Positions 33,262-42,083 of a stretch of DNA of 64,000 bases are shown in pieces. How positions within the stretch are numbered: position 1 is the first letter of the stretch; each line of letters opens with the position of its first letter. The stretch is from Fictibacillus arsenicus (GTDB lineage Bacteria; Bacillota; Bacilli; Bacillales; Fictibacillaceae): contig NZ_MQMF01000001.1 of assembly GCF_001999465.1 (NCBI RefSeq), forward strand, positions 930,001 to 994,000. Reading direction: 5' to 3'. The notes beneath the pieces are model-generated. The model was not told the DNA's origin and searched no databases. It worked only from the letters and a program-made list of their open reading frames with translations. Position numbers and translations under genes: made by a program.

Positions 33262-35643
33262 TTATAGTTTTGAAGCTTGTACTGCCACAGGGCTAAAAAG
33301 AATATTTTCTGTTTCGTTTCGGGAACGAATCAAAACTTTGAATTGATTCTCTGCCAGTTTTTGAACGATAACGTTTTCATTTTCTGACGGAACCCACTCA
33401 GAAGAAGTTAAAACGAATTCTTCTTCAGGCTGTGCGATTTTGATGAAAATCTCTAGCTTGTCTTGCTCGTGCTCCATGTTGTAGATCTCACCTGTTCCAT
33501 ACGTAATGATCAAGTCATCTCTTAACGGAACATCGATTGGCAGCATGAGGCCGGTCCTTTGCGGAACGACTAACTCCTTGCCGCCAAAAAGCGGCTTTTC
33601 TTTATAGTGAAGAGTCGTTTTCTTCTTGTATTCATCAAAGTTTTGGATAAAAAGATAGCTTCCATGGTCTGGATTCGTTCGAATAGCTAGATCAAGTTCA
33701 CTATCTAGTTGGAAACGGCTTTGAATACCAGCTCGGTCTGCCAATTGGACGATAAGATCGTTCTGATAGTTGAAGTTATGATCAATTCCAATCCCGAACA
33801 TGATGAGAGTCCCTTTTCCTAGCTGCTTTTCGAAGGCTGCTACTTCTTTGTCATCTTCTGTCCAAGCGAATGCTCCACTTTCCGTTTCATAGATTTCCAC
33901 CTTATTCGTGATCACATTTTCCGTGTCATCGATCTTAACGAAAGCATGTTGCTTATGCTCTTTTACAGAAACGCCAATGTAATCTTTTAAAATCGTACAT
34001 GGTACGTTTTTCATTGTTTTTACCGGTATGGTCGGGAACAAGATAAGCTTTCCGCCGTTTTCCAAGTAATTTATGAGCTTACGCTGAATATCCTCATCCA
34101 TCCACTCGGTCGCGAACATCCAGAGCGTTGGAAGTTTTATAGGATCAAGCTCTTCATCATCTAATAGATTTACAGCGTCATAAATGATGTTGTTCACCCT
34201 TAGCGCCTTAGCAATGCCGTTATACAGATAGGCATCTCTTTCACGCTGAATTTGATCGGTCATGCCCTTCGTATGTTCATCGTGAAATTCCGTCATGTAG
34301 TAATCCGGATAAAATGCAAAATGAGTATCCACTTCTGGCTTTGTTTCGATCAATGAGCGTTCAAAGACTTGAAGCATCTTTCCGATATGCTGGATGGTAA
34401 AGTAATGCGGACTCTTCTTACCTTCTGCCGTAAGAGGCGCTTGCCAATCATGACGCTTACCGAACAAACCGATATTTTCATAGTTTTCACCCGCGGCGAA
34501 CATGTAATAGTTAACCCCGTTCATGCCATCAGCTATGCAAAGCCGGGTTGTGAGATCGAACGTTGCCGGCTGCAGCCTAGGTTTGTCATGGATACTTCCA
34601 CCCTGGAATTCAGCCGAGAATAGCGGCTGTTCTTTCCATTGGATCGCCTTCGTAAACGCATTTGCGAGTACAATATCCGTGTAGTTGTCGTACTCAATAT
34701 TGCCGATGTAGTAATCTCCAGCCATAAGGACGTTGTCGATCTTCGCTGTTTCTAAGAGCTGTGAAATGCCAATCGGGTACATCGTGCCTCGTTTTGTGAG
34801 GTCGATCGTATGGAAACCATGGATGTTCACAACAAAAGGTACATCGATCCCTTTATTCTCAGCAGATTGCTTTAAATACTCGATGAATCGCCGATAATGT
34901 TCACGGAGGAATAACCCGAACTCATTCCGTAGAGCATGTGCAAAAATTGGCTCTGGTTTTTTAATTTTGGACTGCGCGAAACTACTGATCTCTCCGTAGG
35001 GAACACGGAATGTATGTTCAAATTCTTGCTGCGTGTATTTATTTTTTAGATGTTCTGTGAATTCTTTTAAAGTGGATTCGTTATAGTCAGGCTGATTGGT
35101 TACCCAATGGAACATCCCTACTTCATTATCAAGCTGAAAAAGAATGACAGATCCGCCGTTCGTAACTAGAAACGGTTTGATAACGGCGCATACTTTTTCA
35201 TACCAGCTCTCCACTTTTTCAAGAAACACCGGATGGCTGTAGCTGACAACTCGTGTTGGATGTTGATTTCCTTCGTTTGTTTTCGCGACCGCTTCTGGGT
35301 AGTTATCGATGAACCACGTTGGGACGCCATGGTCCACGATTTCCGCCATTACGTATGGGCCTGGCCGAACAAGACAGTACATCCCTTCTTCTTTTACCAG
35401 TTGGAGAAACGTTTCTAGATCTCTTTCCGGACGCGTTTCCCCTGTTAGATCAATCGAACCCTCTTCATATTCATGAAAGATCCAAGGAACATAGGTACTG
35501 ACCATGTTTGCTCCGGCTTCTTTAACCTGGCGGATGCGGGTTTTCCATTCGCTTGAAGGTACACGGAAGTAGTGAAGCTCTCCACCGAACAGCATGACTT
35601 CTTTTCCGTTTACGATTACTTTCTCATTTTTTATCTGAATCAT
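33262..35643 (-). CDS. GH35 family beta-galactosidase-like glycosidase (first copy)
   Basis: The 793-residue enzyme is paralogous to the one at 17020-19431. It shares G-E-L-H-Y-F-R near residue 21, Y-V-P-W-I-F-H-E near 51, R-P-G-P-Y-V near 93, acid/base E174 in F-Q-L-D-N-E-V-G and nucleophile candidate E345 in F-S-A-E-F-Q-G-G. Downstream beta-sandwich modules follow. There is no signal peptide. It is the first enzyme gene after lacI (8 bp gap), so it tracks the regulator closely. Two diverged cytosolic GH35 enzymes in one operon suggest two linkages or chain positions in the same glycan. Confidence 0.87.
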   Translation of the reverse strand: MIQIKNEKVIVNGKEVMLFGGELHYFRVPSSEWKTRIRQVKEAGANMVSTYVPWIFHEYEEGSIDLTGETRPERDLETFLQLVKEEGMYCLVRPGPYVMAEIVDHGVPTWFIDNYPEAVAKTNEGNQHPTRVVSYSHPVFLEKVESWYEKVCAVIKPFLVTNGGSVILFQLDNEVGMFHWVTNQPDYNESTLKEFTEHLKNKYTQQEFEHTFRVPYGEISSFAQSKIKKPEPIFAHALRNEFGLFLREHYRRFIEYLKQSAENKGIDVPFVVNIHGFHTIDLTKRGTMYPIGISQLLETAKIDNVLMAGDYYIGNIEYDNYTDIVLANAFTKAIQWKEQPLFSAEFQGGSIHDKPRLQPATFDLTTRLCIADGMNGVNYYMFAAGENYENIGLFGKRHDWQAPLTAEGKKSPHYFTIQHIGKMLQVFERSLIETKPEVDTHFAFYPDYYMTEFHDEHTKGMTDQIQRERDAYLYNGIAKALRVNNIIYDAVNLLDDEELDPIKLPTLWMFATEWMDEDIQRKLINYLENGGKLILFPTIPVKTMKNVPCTILKDYIGVSVKEHKQHAFVKIDDTENVITNKVEIYETESGAFAWTEDDKEVAAFEKQLGKGTLIMFGIGIDHNFNYQNDLIVQLADRAGIQSRFQLDSELDLAIRTNPDHGSYLFIQNFDEYKKKTTLHYKEKPLFGGKELVVPQRTGLMLPIDVPLRDDLIITYGTGEIYNMEHEQDKLEIFIKIAQPEEEFVLTSSEWVPSENENVIVQKLAENQFKVLIRSRNETENILFSPVAVQASKL

Positions 35644-35651
35644 ATTTCACC

Positions 35652-36626
35652 TCACCCCGAAGTCCGGCTCATTAATTCGATCGATACGGCTCCGTCTGTT
35701 TCAACTTTATACTTTGAATCCATCATTTTAAACAATGAATGTGCGGCGATGATTCCCCACTGTTTTCTCGGAACTTTTATCGTCGTGATCGAAGGACTGA
35801 AATGCTGAGATACATAAATATCATCAAAACCGATAATGGCGATGTCATCTGGCACTTTAAGATTCTTTTCTTTTATAGCTCTGATTGCCCCCATGGCCAT
35901 TTCATCGTTTGCACAAATAAAAGCCGTGGGAACGTTCTGTGTATGTTTCTCTATGTATTGGAACATTGCTAGATAGCCGCTGGATTCGGTAAAATCCGCT
36001 CGCAGAAGATCTTTTTCAGAGAATGAATGGTTGTGTTTTTGCATCTCCTTTTTAAAACCTTTCAAACGCATCTCGCCATCGTAGGATTCAGTGGAACCTG
36101 CCATGTAGCCAATTCTTTTATGCCCTTTTTCTAAAAGGTAGTGAACCGCCATAGCCGATCCTCGTTCATTAGGAAGAAGGACTTGGTTAATAAATGGCGT
36201 TTCCATTTCTCTGTCCAGCACAATACACGGCAGCTTTTCGTCGGCAATGGATTCTAAAAACGAATCTTCCATATGATAGTTAAGGATAATCGCCCCATCC
36301 ACATAACGTTCCACAAGCAGCCGATGCTTGTCATCCGAAGCATAAACCATTAACTCATAGCCGTTTTGAATAACCACATCTTGAATGCCTTCCATCATGT
36401 CCGTGAAAAACGGACCCGTGAATCCACTGAGAAATAAGCCTATAATATTCGTTTTTTTCTCTTTGAGATTTTTGGCAGGACCGTTCGTACGATAGCCGAT
36501 CTCTTTTGCGGCAAGAAGAACCTTTTGTTTTGTTTCTTTTGTGATTAAGGAGCTTCCATTGATGGAGTAAGATGCTGTTGAAACACTGACGCCTGCCCGT
36601 TTCGCAACATCTTTTAATGTGACCAA
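35652..36626 (-). CDS. LacI family transcriptional regulator
   Basis: The 324-residue repressor has an N-terminal HTH (L-K-D-V-A-K-R-A-G-V-S-V-S-T-A-S) and a periplasmic-binding-like effector domain with D-G-A-I-I-L, N-E-R-G-S-A-M-A-V and I-G-F-D-D-I. The TTG start at 36626 has GGAGG 7 bases upstream. It heads the ~19.6 kb operon. Three GAAACGTTTC palindromes in its own leader and matching sites at the GH3 and 43966 operons mark its likely regulon. Confidence 0.92.
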   Translation of the reverse strand: MVTLKDVAKRAGVSVSTASYSINGSSLITKETKQKVLLAAKEIGYRTNGPAKNLKEKKTNIIGLFLSGFTGPFFTDMMEGIQDVVIQNGYELMVYASDDKHRLLVERYVDGAIILNYHMEDSFLESIADEKLPCIVLDREMETPFINQVLLPNERGSAMAVHYLLEKGHKRIGYMAGSTESYDGEMRLKGFKKEMQKHNHSFSEKDLLRADFTESSGYLAMFQYIEKHTQNVPTAFICANDEMAMGAIRAIKEKNLKVPDDIAIIGFDDIYVSQHFSPSITTIKVPRKQWGIIAAHSLFKMMDSKYKVETDGAVSIELMSRTSG

Positions 36627-36646
36627 CTACCACCCTCCTCACCTGG

Positions 36647-36660
36647 TTGAAACGTTTCAA
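36647..36660. promoter_or_regulatory. LacI operator 3 in the lacI leader
   Basis: TTGAAACGTTTCAA is a perfect 14-bp palindrome about 20 bp upstream of the lacI start codon. Confidence 0.75.
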
Positions 36661-36694
36661 TTTTTCTGTAAAAAAAGATCGGAAACAAGTTATC

Positions 36695-36704
36695 GAAACG
36701 TTTC
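36695..36704. promoter_or_regulatory. LacI operator 2 in the lacI leader
   Basis: The GAAACGTTTC core lies 46 bp from operator 3 and 48 bp from operator 1. Confidence 0.7.
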
Positions 36705-36740
36705 ACCGAAGTGCAAAAAAATATAAGGCTTTACATTATA

Positions 36741-36754
36741 TTGAAACGTTTCAA
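36741..36754. promoter_or_regulatory. LacI operator 1 at the lacI transcription start
   Basis: TTGAAACGTTTCAA lies directly downstream of the -10 box, so binding would block initiation. Confidence 0.78.
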
Positions 36755-36761
36755 TGAAATT

Positions 36762-36790
36762 ATTATAATTGAACTTGAAACCGTTTACAA
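36762..36790 (-). promoter_or_regulatory. Promoter of the large sugar operon with embedded cre site
   Basis: On the minus strand TTGTAA (36785-36790), a 17-bp spacer and TATAAT (36762-36767) form the promoter. TGAAACCGTTTACA (36776-36789 on the plus strand) matches the cre consensus fully and occupies the -35/spacer, so CcpA should repress the operon when glucose is present. Confidence 0.82.
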
Positions 36791-36832
36791 TAGTACTTTT
36801 TGAATATTTTGAAATATTTTAAGATAATTTGT

Positions 36833-37735
36833 CTACTCTTTTATCATCTTTACAAGAGGATCAGTAACCAATCCAGGAATTTTTTCAAGATATTGTTTTG
36901 AGATGACTAGTCCTTGTTTTGTTCTGGACAAATCCCCACCCCAAACAGGATCTTCATGTTCTACACTAATCACTCCATTGTATCCAGCCTCAGTCAGTTC
37001 AGAGATGAATTTCGTCCAGTTTAGGTCTCCCAAGCCCGGTAAACGGTATCTCCACCAGCTGAAATCCGATAACGTACCGACCCTCTTTAGTTGTTCATGA
37101 TTGATTTCCGTATCTTTTGCATGAACATGAAAGATTTTGTTTCCGAATTCTTTAATCGGAAGATACGGGTCAATAAACTGCCAGATTAAATGGGAGGGAT
37201 CATAAGCTAACCCTGCATTCGGTGAATCGAGCCTTTCAAAAAGTTTCCCCCACAGTTCTGGTGATATAGCGATATTTCCCATGAGGGGACAGTTCTCAAA
37301 GGCAATCTTAACGTTCATTTCTTCCGCAAGTTCGATTACATCATGAAACAATGAAACGACATTCTCCAAACTGTATTCAGGTTTTGAACGGATCGCATCA
37401 TAGCCATCATAATGATCACCTTTTGCACTGGCTGATATCCCAGTAGAAGTTACCACGACTGGAATACCAAGTTCCCCAGCCATCCTTACCCGGTTAAAGA
37501 GCTCATTTTTATGCAGAGTTGCAAGTTCTTCATCTTCACTTAAAAAATTTCTGCAATACGTTAATGCAGCTACTTCTATCTTTCTTTCTGATACCACTTT
37601 TTCTAGGGAATGAAAGGGTACATTCGGTCCTATTTCCAAAGCCTGAAACTTATGCTGAACCGACCAATTCACTAGTTCTTCCATGTTGTCCATCCCATGA
37701 TGAACCAACGAATTCGTTAAAAAACCAAGCTTCAT
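36833..37735 (-). CDS. Sugar phosphate isomerase/epimerase-like TIM-barrel protein
   Basis: The 300-residue protein belongs to the xylose-isomerase-like / AP-endonuclease-2 superfamily. Metal-site regions are visible as A-F-E-N-C-P (Glu), Y-D-P-S-H-L (Asp/His), F-H-V-H-A-K-D and V-E-H-E-D-P. Family members isomerise, epimerise or (as lyases) cleave keto-sugars and inosose. It is the last gene before the lacI promoter and lies 4 bp from the ROK repressor gene. The substrate is unknown; the co-encoded Gfo/Idh/MocA oxidoreductases suggest a keto-sugar intermediate. Confidence 0.82.
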   Translation of the reverse strand: MKLGFLTNSLVHHGMDNMEELVNWSVQHKFQALEIGPNVPFHSLEKVVSERKIEVAALTYCRNFLSEDEELATLHKNELFNRVRMAGELGIPVVVTSTGISASAKGDHYDGYDAIRSKPEYSLENVVSLFHDVIELAEEMNVKIAFENCPLMGNIAISPELWGKLFERLDSPNAGLAYDPSHLIWQFIDPYLPIKEFGNKIFHVHAKDTEINHEQLKRVGTLSDFSWWRYRLPGLGDLNWTKFISELTEAGYNGVISVEHEDPVWGGDLSRTKQGLVISKQYLEKIPGLVTDPLVKMIKE

Positions 37736-37739
37736 ATCC

Positions 37740-38906
37740 TCACCTTTTTTCGTTTAAATTCGTATTGAATACGGCATAAAGCAATGCTAGACTAGCAGCA
37801 CCAATCACGCCGACCTGTTCTCCCATAGTCGAAGCCTCGATCTCAACGCGTCTTTTTTTATCAAGAAAAGATAGCTGGCGGACCTCTTTTCGTATTTCAG
37901 AGATCAAGGGTAGTTCTGAATCAGCAAGTTTGCCCCCTAGCATGATCTTATTAACATGCAGCATATTGATGATAGAAGTAAGAACAGATGCGATCTGTTT
38001 CCCTGCATCTCTTGCACCTTTACACATTTTCTCGTCGCCATGCTTGCATCCCGCTATAAAATCATCGATAGAACTTACCTGAAATTCTTTTGAAATCGCG
38101 GCTTCAGAGGCATATCTCTCCAAGCAGCCGCGGCTTCCGCACCAACAAGGAATGCCTTCTGGCTGGTAGATCATATGCCCCATCTCGCCAGCTCCTGTTA
38201 AGTCACTTCGAAACAATTGGTCTCTTAAATACATCCCTGAACCGATTCCTTGTCCAAGATAAACACAAAGGAAGTCCGTTTCATTCTTGCATGACCCGAA
38301 TAGCTTTTCAGCAAGTGCCATCCCTCGAACGTGATGATCCAGATAAACAGGAATATGGAAGCGGGAAGAAACAGCAGATACAAGCTCAACGTTCTCCCAC
38401 CCCATATGTTCTGCTTCTAGGATCCGTCCATTATCGAAATCAACAAGTCCAACTGATCCTATTCCGATACAGGATACGGGAACTTTTGATGTCGCCAGAA
38501 AGCTCTCGAGTTCTTTTATTAATATAGCTAAAAAATCATTTTGATCGATTTTATCAGGAAGAGGAAAATGATGAAACTGCAGCACTTTCCCCTTTAATGT
38601 CATGATTCCTAATTCAACACGGTCACTGCGGATATGAACACCCGCAATACGCTTGGACGCTTCATTTAAATCAAGGACGATGGTTTTGCGCCCCGCTCTC
38701 TTTTCCCCGCCTTCCATACTGCCTGTCTCGACAACAAGTTTCTCAGCCATCAATTCACCAATAATGTTCGTGATGGTTGCTGGTGTCAGCTTAGTAAAAG
38801 CCGCGATCTCCTGACGTGTTGGCTTTTTTAGTCTAAGAATAGATTGCAGTACGAGTGAGCGGTTTAACTGTTTTGTTCGTAACGTATTTTGACCGATGAA
38901 TGACAT
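37740..38906 (-). CDS. ROK family transcriptional repressor (XylR/NagC type)
   Basis: The 388-residue protein has an N-terminal winged HTH (residues ~12-75, R-Q-E-I-A-A-F-T-K-L-T-P-A-T-I) and a ROK domain. The ROK zinc motif is G-E-M-G-H-x8-C-W-C-G-S-R-G-C-L-E near 245-265. The sugar-kinase-like fold shows G-I-G-S-V-G-L-V-D and Y-L-G-Q-G-I-G. A DNA-binding N-terminus marks it as a regulator rather than a kinase. It likely controls the two promoters at 41.3 and 44.2 kb, which share an A/T-rich site. Confidence 0.9.
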   Translation of the reverse strand: MSFIGQNTLRTKQLNRSLVLQSILRLKKPTRQEIAAFTKLTPATITNIIGELMAEKLVVETGSMEGGEKRAGRKTIVLDLNEASKRIAGVHIRSDRVELGIMTLKGKVLQFHHFPLPDKIDQNDFLAILIKELESFLATSKVPVSCIGIGSVGLVDFDNGRILEAEHMGWENVELVSAVSSRFHIPVYLDHHVRGMALAEKLFGSCKNETDFLCVYLGQGIGSGMYLRDQLFRSDLTGAGEMGHMIYQPEGIPCWCGSRGCLERYASEAAISKEFQVSSIDDFIAGCKHGDEKMCKGARDAGKQIASVLTSIINMLHVNKIMLGGKLADSELPLISEIRKEVRQLSFLDKKRRVEIEASTMGEQVGVIGAASLALLYAVFNTNLNEKR

Positions 38907-38927
38907 ACTTCCTGACTCCTTAAAATA

Positions 38928-39914
38928 CTAGATTTTCACTTTGCATAGACGCAGTTCATGCGCACCGTCTTCCCTTGTATATTCATAATAGTACCATATG
39001 GAATCTTCATGTATGATCGCATCCACGTAACGAACGGCTTTTCCTGATGCGGTTTCGAGTGCTGGACCATCCACGTTTAATTTGGCGAATGTTCGCAGAT
39101 CGAACGAAACAGCCAATGCCATTTTTTCTTCATAATTCTGTTCTACCCCGACACTTCCATCCCATATGACTGTGTAACCGTGTTGTGTTGGAATGATTGT
39201 AGTTAAACGTGATTGATATCGATCCCATCCTGCATCACATACCGGGAGCACTGTATCTACCCAATCAAAATGCAGTCCGTCCTCACTTATTGCTAGAGCT
39301 GTTGGCGCGACAGCCAGGCCTGTATTGTGGACATCGCCTGTTTGGTGCATCTCTTCTTTTTCAGCTGAATCCAGTCCTTTTGCATACACAAAATACATGT
39401 AATACTTGTTTTCATGTTTCACGATATAAGGGTCTTTTACCCCTTCAACATTAGAACGATCGCTTGCAGTCAAAACCTTTTTGCGGTTTTCAACTTGGAA
39501 TGATGAAGGTGTCTCCGCTTCGACGACATCGATACGCCAGCGGTTATCAGCAGGATCGACATAACTGATGTAAAGACGGTACAGTTGATCGCTAACTTTT
39601 ACAAGCGAAGAGCGTTCAATGGAGCTGGAGTTTAGTTCACGTTTATGGACACTCCAAACGTCTGTAAAGTTCTCACCGTCTTTGCTGCTCGCGATCCGGA
39701 CTTCAAAACCGCGCTCATCCTCACCGTGTCCGCGAGGGTTGCGGAGACGGTAATACAAATAAAACGTCTCATCTTTTTCATCATATAAAACAGTCGGCGC
39801 GCCTGCCCAATACCCTGTTTCGTTTCCAATCGGCGAGATGACTGTTCTTCCTTCTTCCGGGTTGAATAGCGGTGCGAGATTTACGATTGTGTTCTGTGTT
39901 TTTGTTTGTTCCAT
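38928..39914 (-). CDS. Beta-propeller glycosidase-like protein of unassigned family
   Basis: The 328-residue cytosolic protein has recurring blade patterns such as F-Y-L-Y-Y-R-L-R-N, V-R-I-A-S-S-K-D-G-E-N-F, V-K-D-P-Y-I and K-Y-Y-M-Y-F-V-Y. These are typical of five-bladed propellers of the GH43/GH32/GH130 type. The W-A-G-A-P-T-V-L-Y motif near residue 36 and V-K-D-P-Y near 156 could supply acidic active-site residues. No exact family can be given by eye. It is encoded in the ROK-regulator operon, so it probably cleaves or phosphorolyses an imported glycoside. Confidence 0.65.
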   Translation of the reverse strand: MEQTKTQNTIVNLAPLFNPEEGRTVISPIGNETGYWAGAPTVLYDEKDETFYLYYRLRNPRGHGEDERGFEVRIASSKDGENFTDVWSVHKRELNSSSIERSSLVKVSDQLYRLYISYVDPADNRWRIDVVEAETPSSFQVENRKKVLTASDRSNVEGVKDPYIVKHENKYYMYFVYAKGLDSAEKEEMHQTGDVHNTGLAVAPTALAISEDGLHFDWVDTVLPVCDAGWDRYQSRLTTIIPTQHGYTVIWDGSVGVEQNYEEKMALAVSFDLRTFAKLNVDGPALETASGKAVRYVDAIIHEDSIWYYYEYTREDGAHELRLCKVKI

Positions 39915-39979
39915 AATAGAATCCTCCTTTAATTATTGGTTTTTTTCTAGATCTTTTTTAACTGCCTTTGTTGATGAAG

Positions 39980-40128
39980 TTTTACGGTACGTGTTCTTAT
40001 ATTTATTACACGTTCGCTCAGACTCATTGAGGTTTCGCTCAAAAACGCCGAGTTACGCTCAAAATCTTCCCGCTACGCTCAAATTACCTTTAGTTTCGCT
40101 CAAAATATCCCTTTTTCGCTCAAATTAC
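39980..40128. repeat. Hairpin-headed 20-bp-period repeat element, copy B
   Basis: It has the same head as copy A and six units with core CGCTCAAA at 40015, 40036, 40056, 40076, 40097 and 40117. Unit tails match copy A unit by unit (for example CCGAGTTA in unit 2 of both), so the whole element was copied as a block. It lies between the oxidoreductase stop and the propeller gene start. Confidence 0.85.
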
Positions 40129-40162
40129 CTACAGAGCAACAAAGTTTACACAAACAGCCTTT

Positions 40163-41239
40163 TTATTCGACCTCTGAAACAGAGACTCTTCTTCCATCTT
40201 GGCTGGATAATACAGCAGCATCGATCACTCTAGCCGCTTGAGCTGCATACGCAAACGATAATTCATGTGGTTGGTTGTTTTTTACCGCCTCATAAAACTC
40301 TTTATATTGTTTGCCGCGAGCAAGTCCAGGGAACTTATGTCTCTCTTCGATCTCGAGCTCTTCCCGTTCACCTGACCATGAACCGTCAGCATTTCTTTTT
40401 CTTAAGAAGAGCCGGCCATGCTGATCCATTGAAATGGCAGCCTTTGTCCCCACAATCTCAAGACCATCGCCATCTTGCGGCAGAAGCCTGGAGTTGTTCA
40501 GTGTAATCATCGCTCCGTTTTCTAAGCGTGCGATGACAACGGCTAGATCATCGTTTGTAACAGGTGCTCTTGATGAACCATCTGACTGACGCGCTTGAAT
40601 AATTGTTGCAAGTTCAGCCTGTACGCTTGTAATTTCTCCGCACGTTTCATGCAGGAAAAAATGAATGAGATCCACCTGATGTATGCCAAAATCGGCGACT
40701 GCTCCCGCTCCAGATGTTTCTTTTTTCATCCGCCATTCGAGACCAACGTTCGGGTTTCCGATTCTCCCCCCGCCAAGCTTATGACGGTATGAAAAGATGT
40801 CTCCAAGTTCACCTGATGAAATGATCTCTTTAATCAGCTGAGCGTAAGGATGGTACCGGTATTGCATGCCCATGTAATTGACGACACCCGCCGCAGTTGC
40901 TTCTTCAGCCAGTTTTTTTGATTCGTGAAAATCGACTGAAAGAGGCTTCTCACATAGAACAGGCAACTTTCTTTTGAATGCTTCTCTTGCGATCGTTCCG
41001 TGAGATAAGTTATCTGTACAGATTACAACAGCATCTACCTTATCTAATAGTTCTTCAAGGCTTGAACAGATCAATGTTGACGCAAGATTGTGCAACTGGA
41101 TCCATTGTTTGGCGTTGTCAGGGACAATATCGTAAACAGCTGAGAGTATCCATTCGGGATTTGATTGGATGCCGTGCAGATGATCACTCGCCACACCGAT
41201 CGTTCTTCCCGTTCCAACAATTCCGATTCGTAAGCTCAT
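40163..41239 (-). CDS. Gfo/Idh/MocA family oxidoreductase
   Basis: The 358-residue protein has an N-terminal Rossmann fold (I-G-I-V-G-T-G-R-T-I-G), the diagnostic C-E-K-P-L-S loop (catalytic Lys near 96) and a C-terminal alpha/beta substrate domain with D-F-G-I-H-Q-V-D-L (His acid/base region). It would oxidise or reduce a sugar, inositol or glycoside ring hydroxyl with NAD(P). The ribosome site is TAGGAGGTG. Its promoter lies inside the end of the next upstream gene at 41.3 kb. Confidence 0.88.
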   Translation of the reverse strand: MSLRIGIVGTGRTIGVASDHLHGIQSNPEWILSAVYDIVPDNAKQWIQLHNLASTLICSSLEELLDKVDAVVICTDNLSHGTIAREAFKRKLPVLCEKPLSVDFHESKKLAEEATAAGVVNYMGMQYRYHPYAQLIKEIISSGELGDIFSYRHKLGGGRIGNPNVGLEWRMKKETSGAGAVADFGIHQVDLIHFFLHETCGEITSVQAELATIIQARQSDGSSRAPVTNDDLAVVIARLENGAMITLNNSRLLPQDGDGLEIVGTKAAISMDQHGRLFLRKRNADGSWSGEREELEIEERHKFPGLARGKQYKEFYEAVKNNQPHELSFAYAAQAARVIDAAVLSSQDGRRVSVSEVE

Positions 41240-41260
41240 TTTTGTGCACCTCCTAAAAAA

Positions 41261-41292
41261 GATAATTAATTAATTCATTAAATTTATTAATT
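41261..41292. promoter_or_regulatory. A/T-rich candidate ROK operator (promoter B)
   Basis: An alternating TTAATTAA-type stretch lies directly downstream of the -10 box of promoter B. On the minus strand AATTAATAAATTTAATGAA matches the site at promoter A (44145-44167) at 16 of 19 positions. Confidence 0.5.
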
Positions 41293-41301
41293 TTATATTG
41301 A

Positions 41302-41330
41302 TAATACCACCTGCTTATGAGCCTATCAAC
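41302..41330 (-). promoter_or_regulatory. Promoter B for the 41239-36833 genes
   Basis: TTGATA (41325-41330), a 17-bp spacer and TATTAT (41302-41307) on the minus strand. The -35 lies inside the coding end of the upstream gene. Confidence 0.65.
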
Positions 41331-42067
41331 CTCTGAATATAGTTGTAACTTATTTGTAAACTATCGAACGGATCTCCCGGACATTCATCTTGTTCCACTA
41401 CATACCATTCGATTCCCGATTTTTCTCCCCATTCGATGATCGGCTTTACGTCGATACTCCCTATACCGAGTGCAGCGTATGTCTCTTCTTCATCATTGGT
41501 CATGTCTTTTAAGTGGATGATAGGCATGCGATTCTGATAAGTTTGAATAAATTGCAGCGGATCTCTTCCAGCCTTTTTGATCCAATACACATCAATCTCT
41601 GCCAGCACTTTATTTTTTTCTGTTGGATCTAGTAAAAACTCTAGCGCTGATTGTCCGTTGATCATCGTATGGAACTCAAAATCATGATTATGATAGCTCA
41701 CTCGAAGATCCGGATACGTTTCGGCTATCGAGTTAAGCAACTGTTTAACATGCAGATACCCTTCAGCGGTTCTGAGATCTTCCGTTAAATAAGGACAAAC
41801 GATATCTTTTGTCTCGTAAAGGTTTGTTTCGTTTAAAACATTCTCCATATCATTTTCCATCCGGTGGATCGGTACGTGCATGCCGGCTGCTTTTAGATTT
41901 AATTCTTTTAGCGTGTGTGCGACTTCAGAAGGGTCATATTTAGGAGGTAACGCGGATATTTGAACGCCGCTCCACCCCATGTCCTTAAGGTCTTTAAGGA
42001 CGCTAAAGAGATCTTGTTCCACTTCATGACGCAGTGTATAGAGCTGTACGGCAAACTTTTCTATCAT
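41315..42067 (-). CDS. Sugar phosphate isomerase/epimerase-like TIM-barrel protein
   Basis: The 250-residue protein starts V-Q-L-Y-T-L-R, a very common opening for this superfamily. Metal and substrate regions are Y-H-N-H-D-F-E-F near 145, A-E-I-D-V-Y-W-I-K-K-A-G, H-L-K-D-M and V-E-Q-D-E-C. It is shorter than the other two in this locus and resembles YcjR/IolE-like epimerases and lyases. It follows the frameshifted oxidoreductase gene by 16 bp. Confidence 0.85.
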   Translation of the reverse strand: MIEKFAVQLYTLRHEVEQDLFSVLKDLKDMGWSGVQISALPPKYDPSEVAHTLKELNLKAAGMHVPIHRMENDMENVLNETNLYETKDIVCPYLTEDLRTAEGYLHVKQLLNSIAETYPDLRVSYHNHDFEFHTMINGQSALEFLLDPTEKNKVLAEIDVYWIKKAGRDPLQFIQTYQNRMPIIHLKDMTNDEEETYAALGIGSIDVKPIIEWGEKSGIEWYVVEQDECPGDPFDSLQISYNYIQRLIGS

Positions 42068-42083
42068 TCTTACACTCTCCTTT

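Noticed and set aside
38928-39914. Firm GH43 or GH117 assignment for the propeller protein
   Set aside because: Blade patterns are visible but no catalytic triad could be placed with confidence, so the family was left open.
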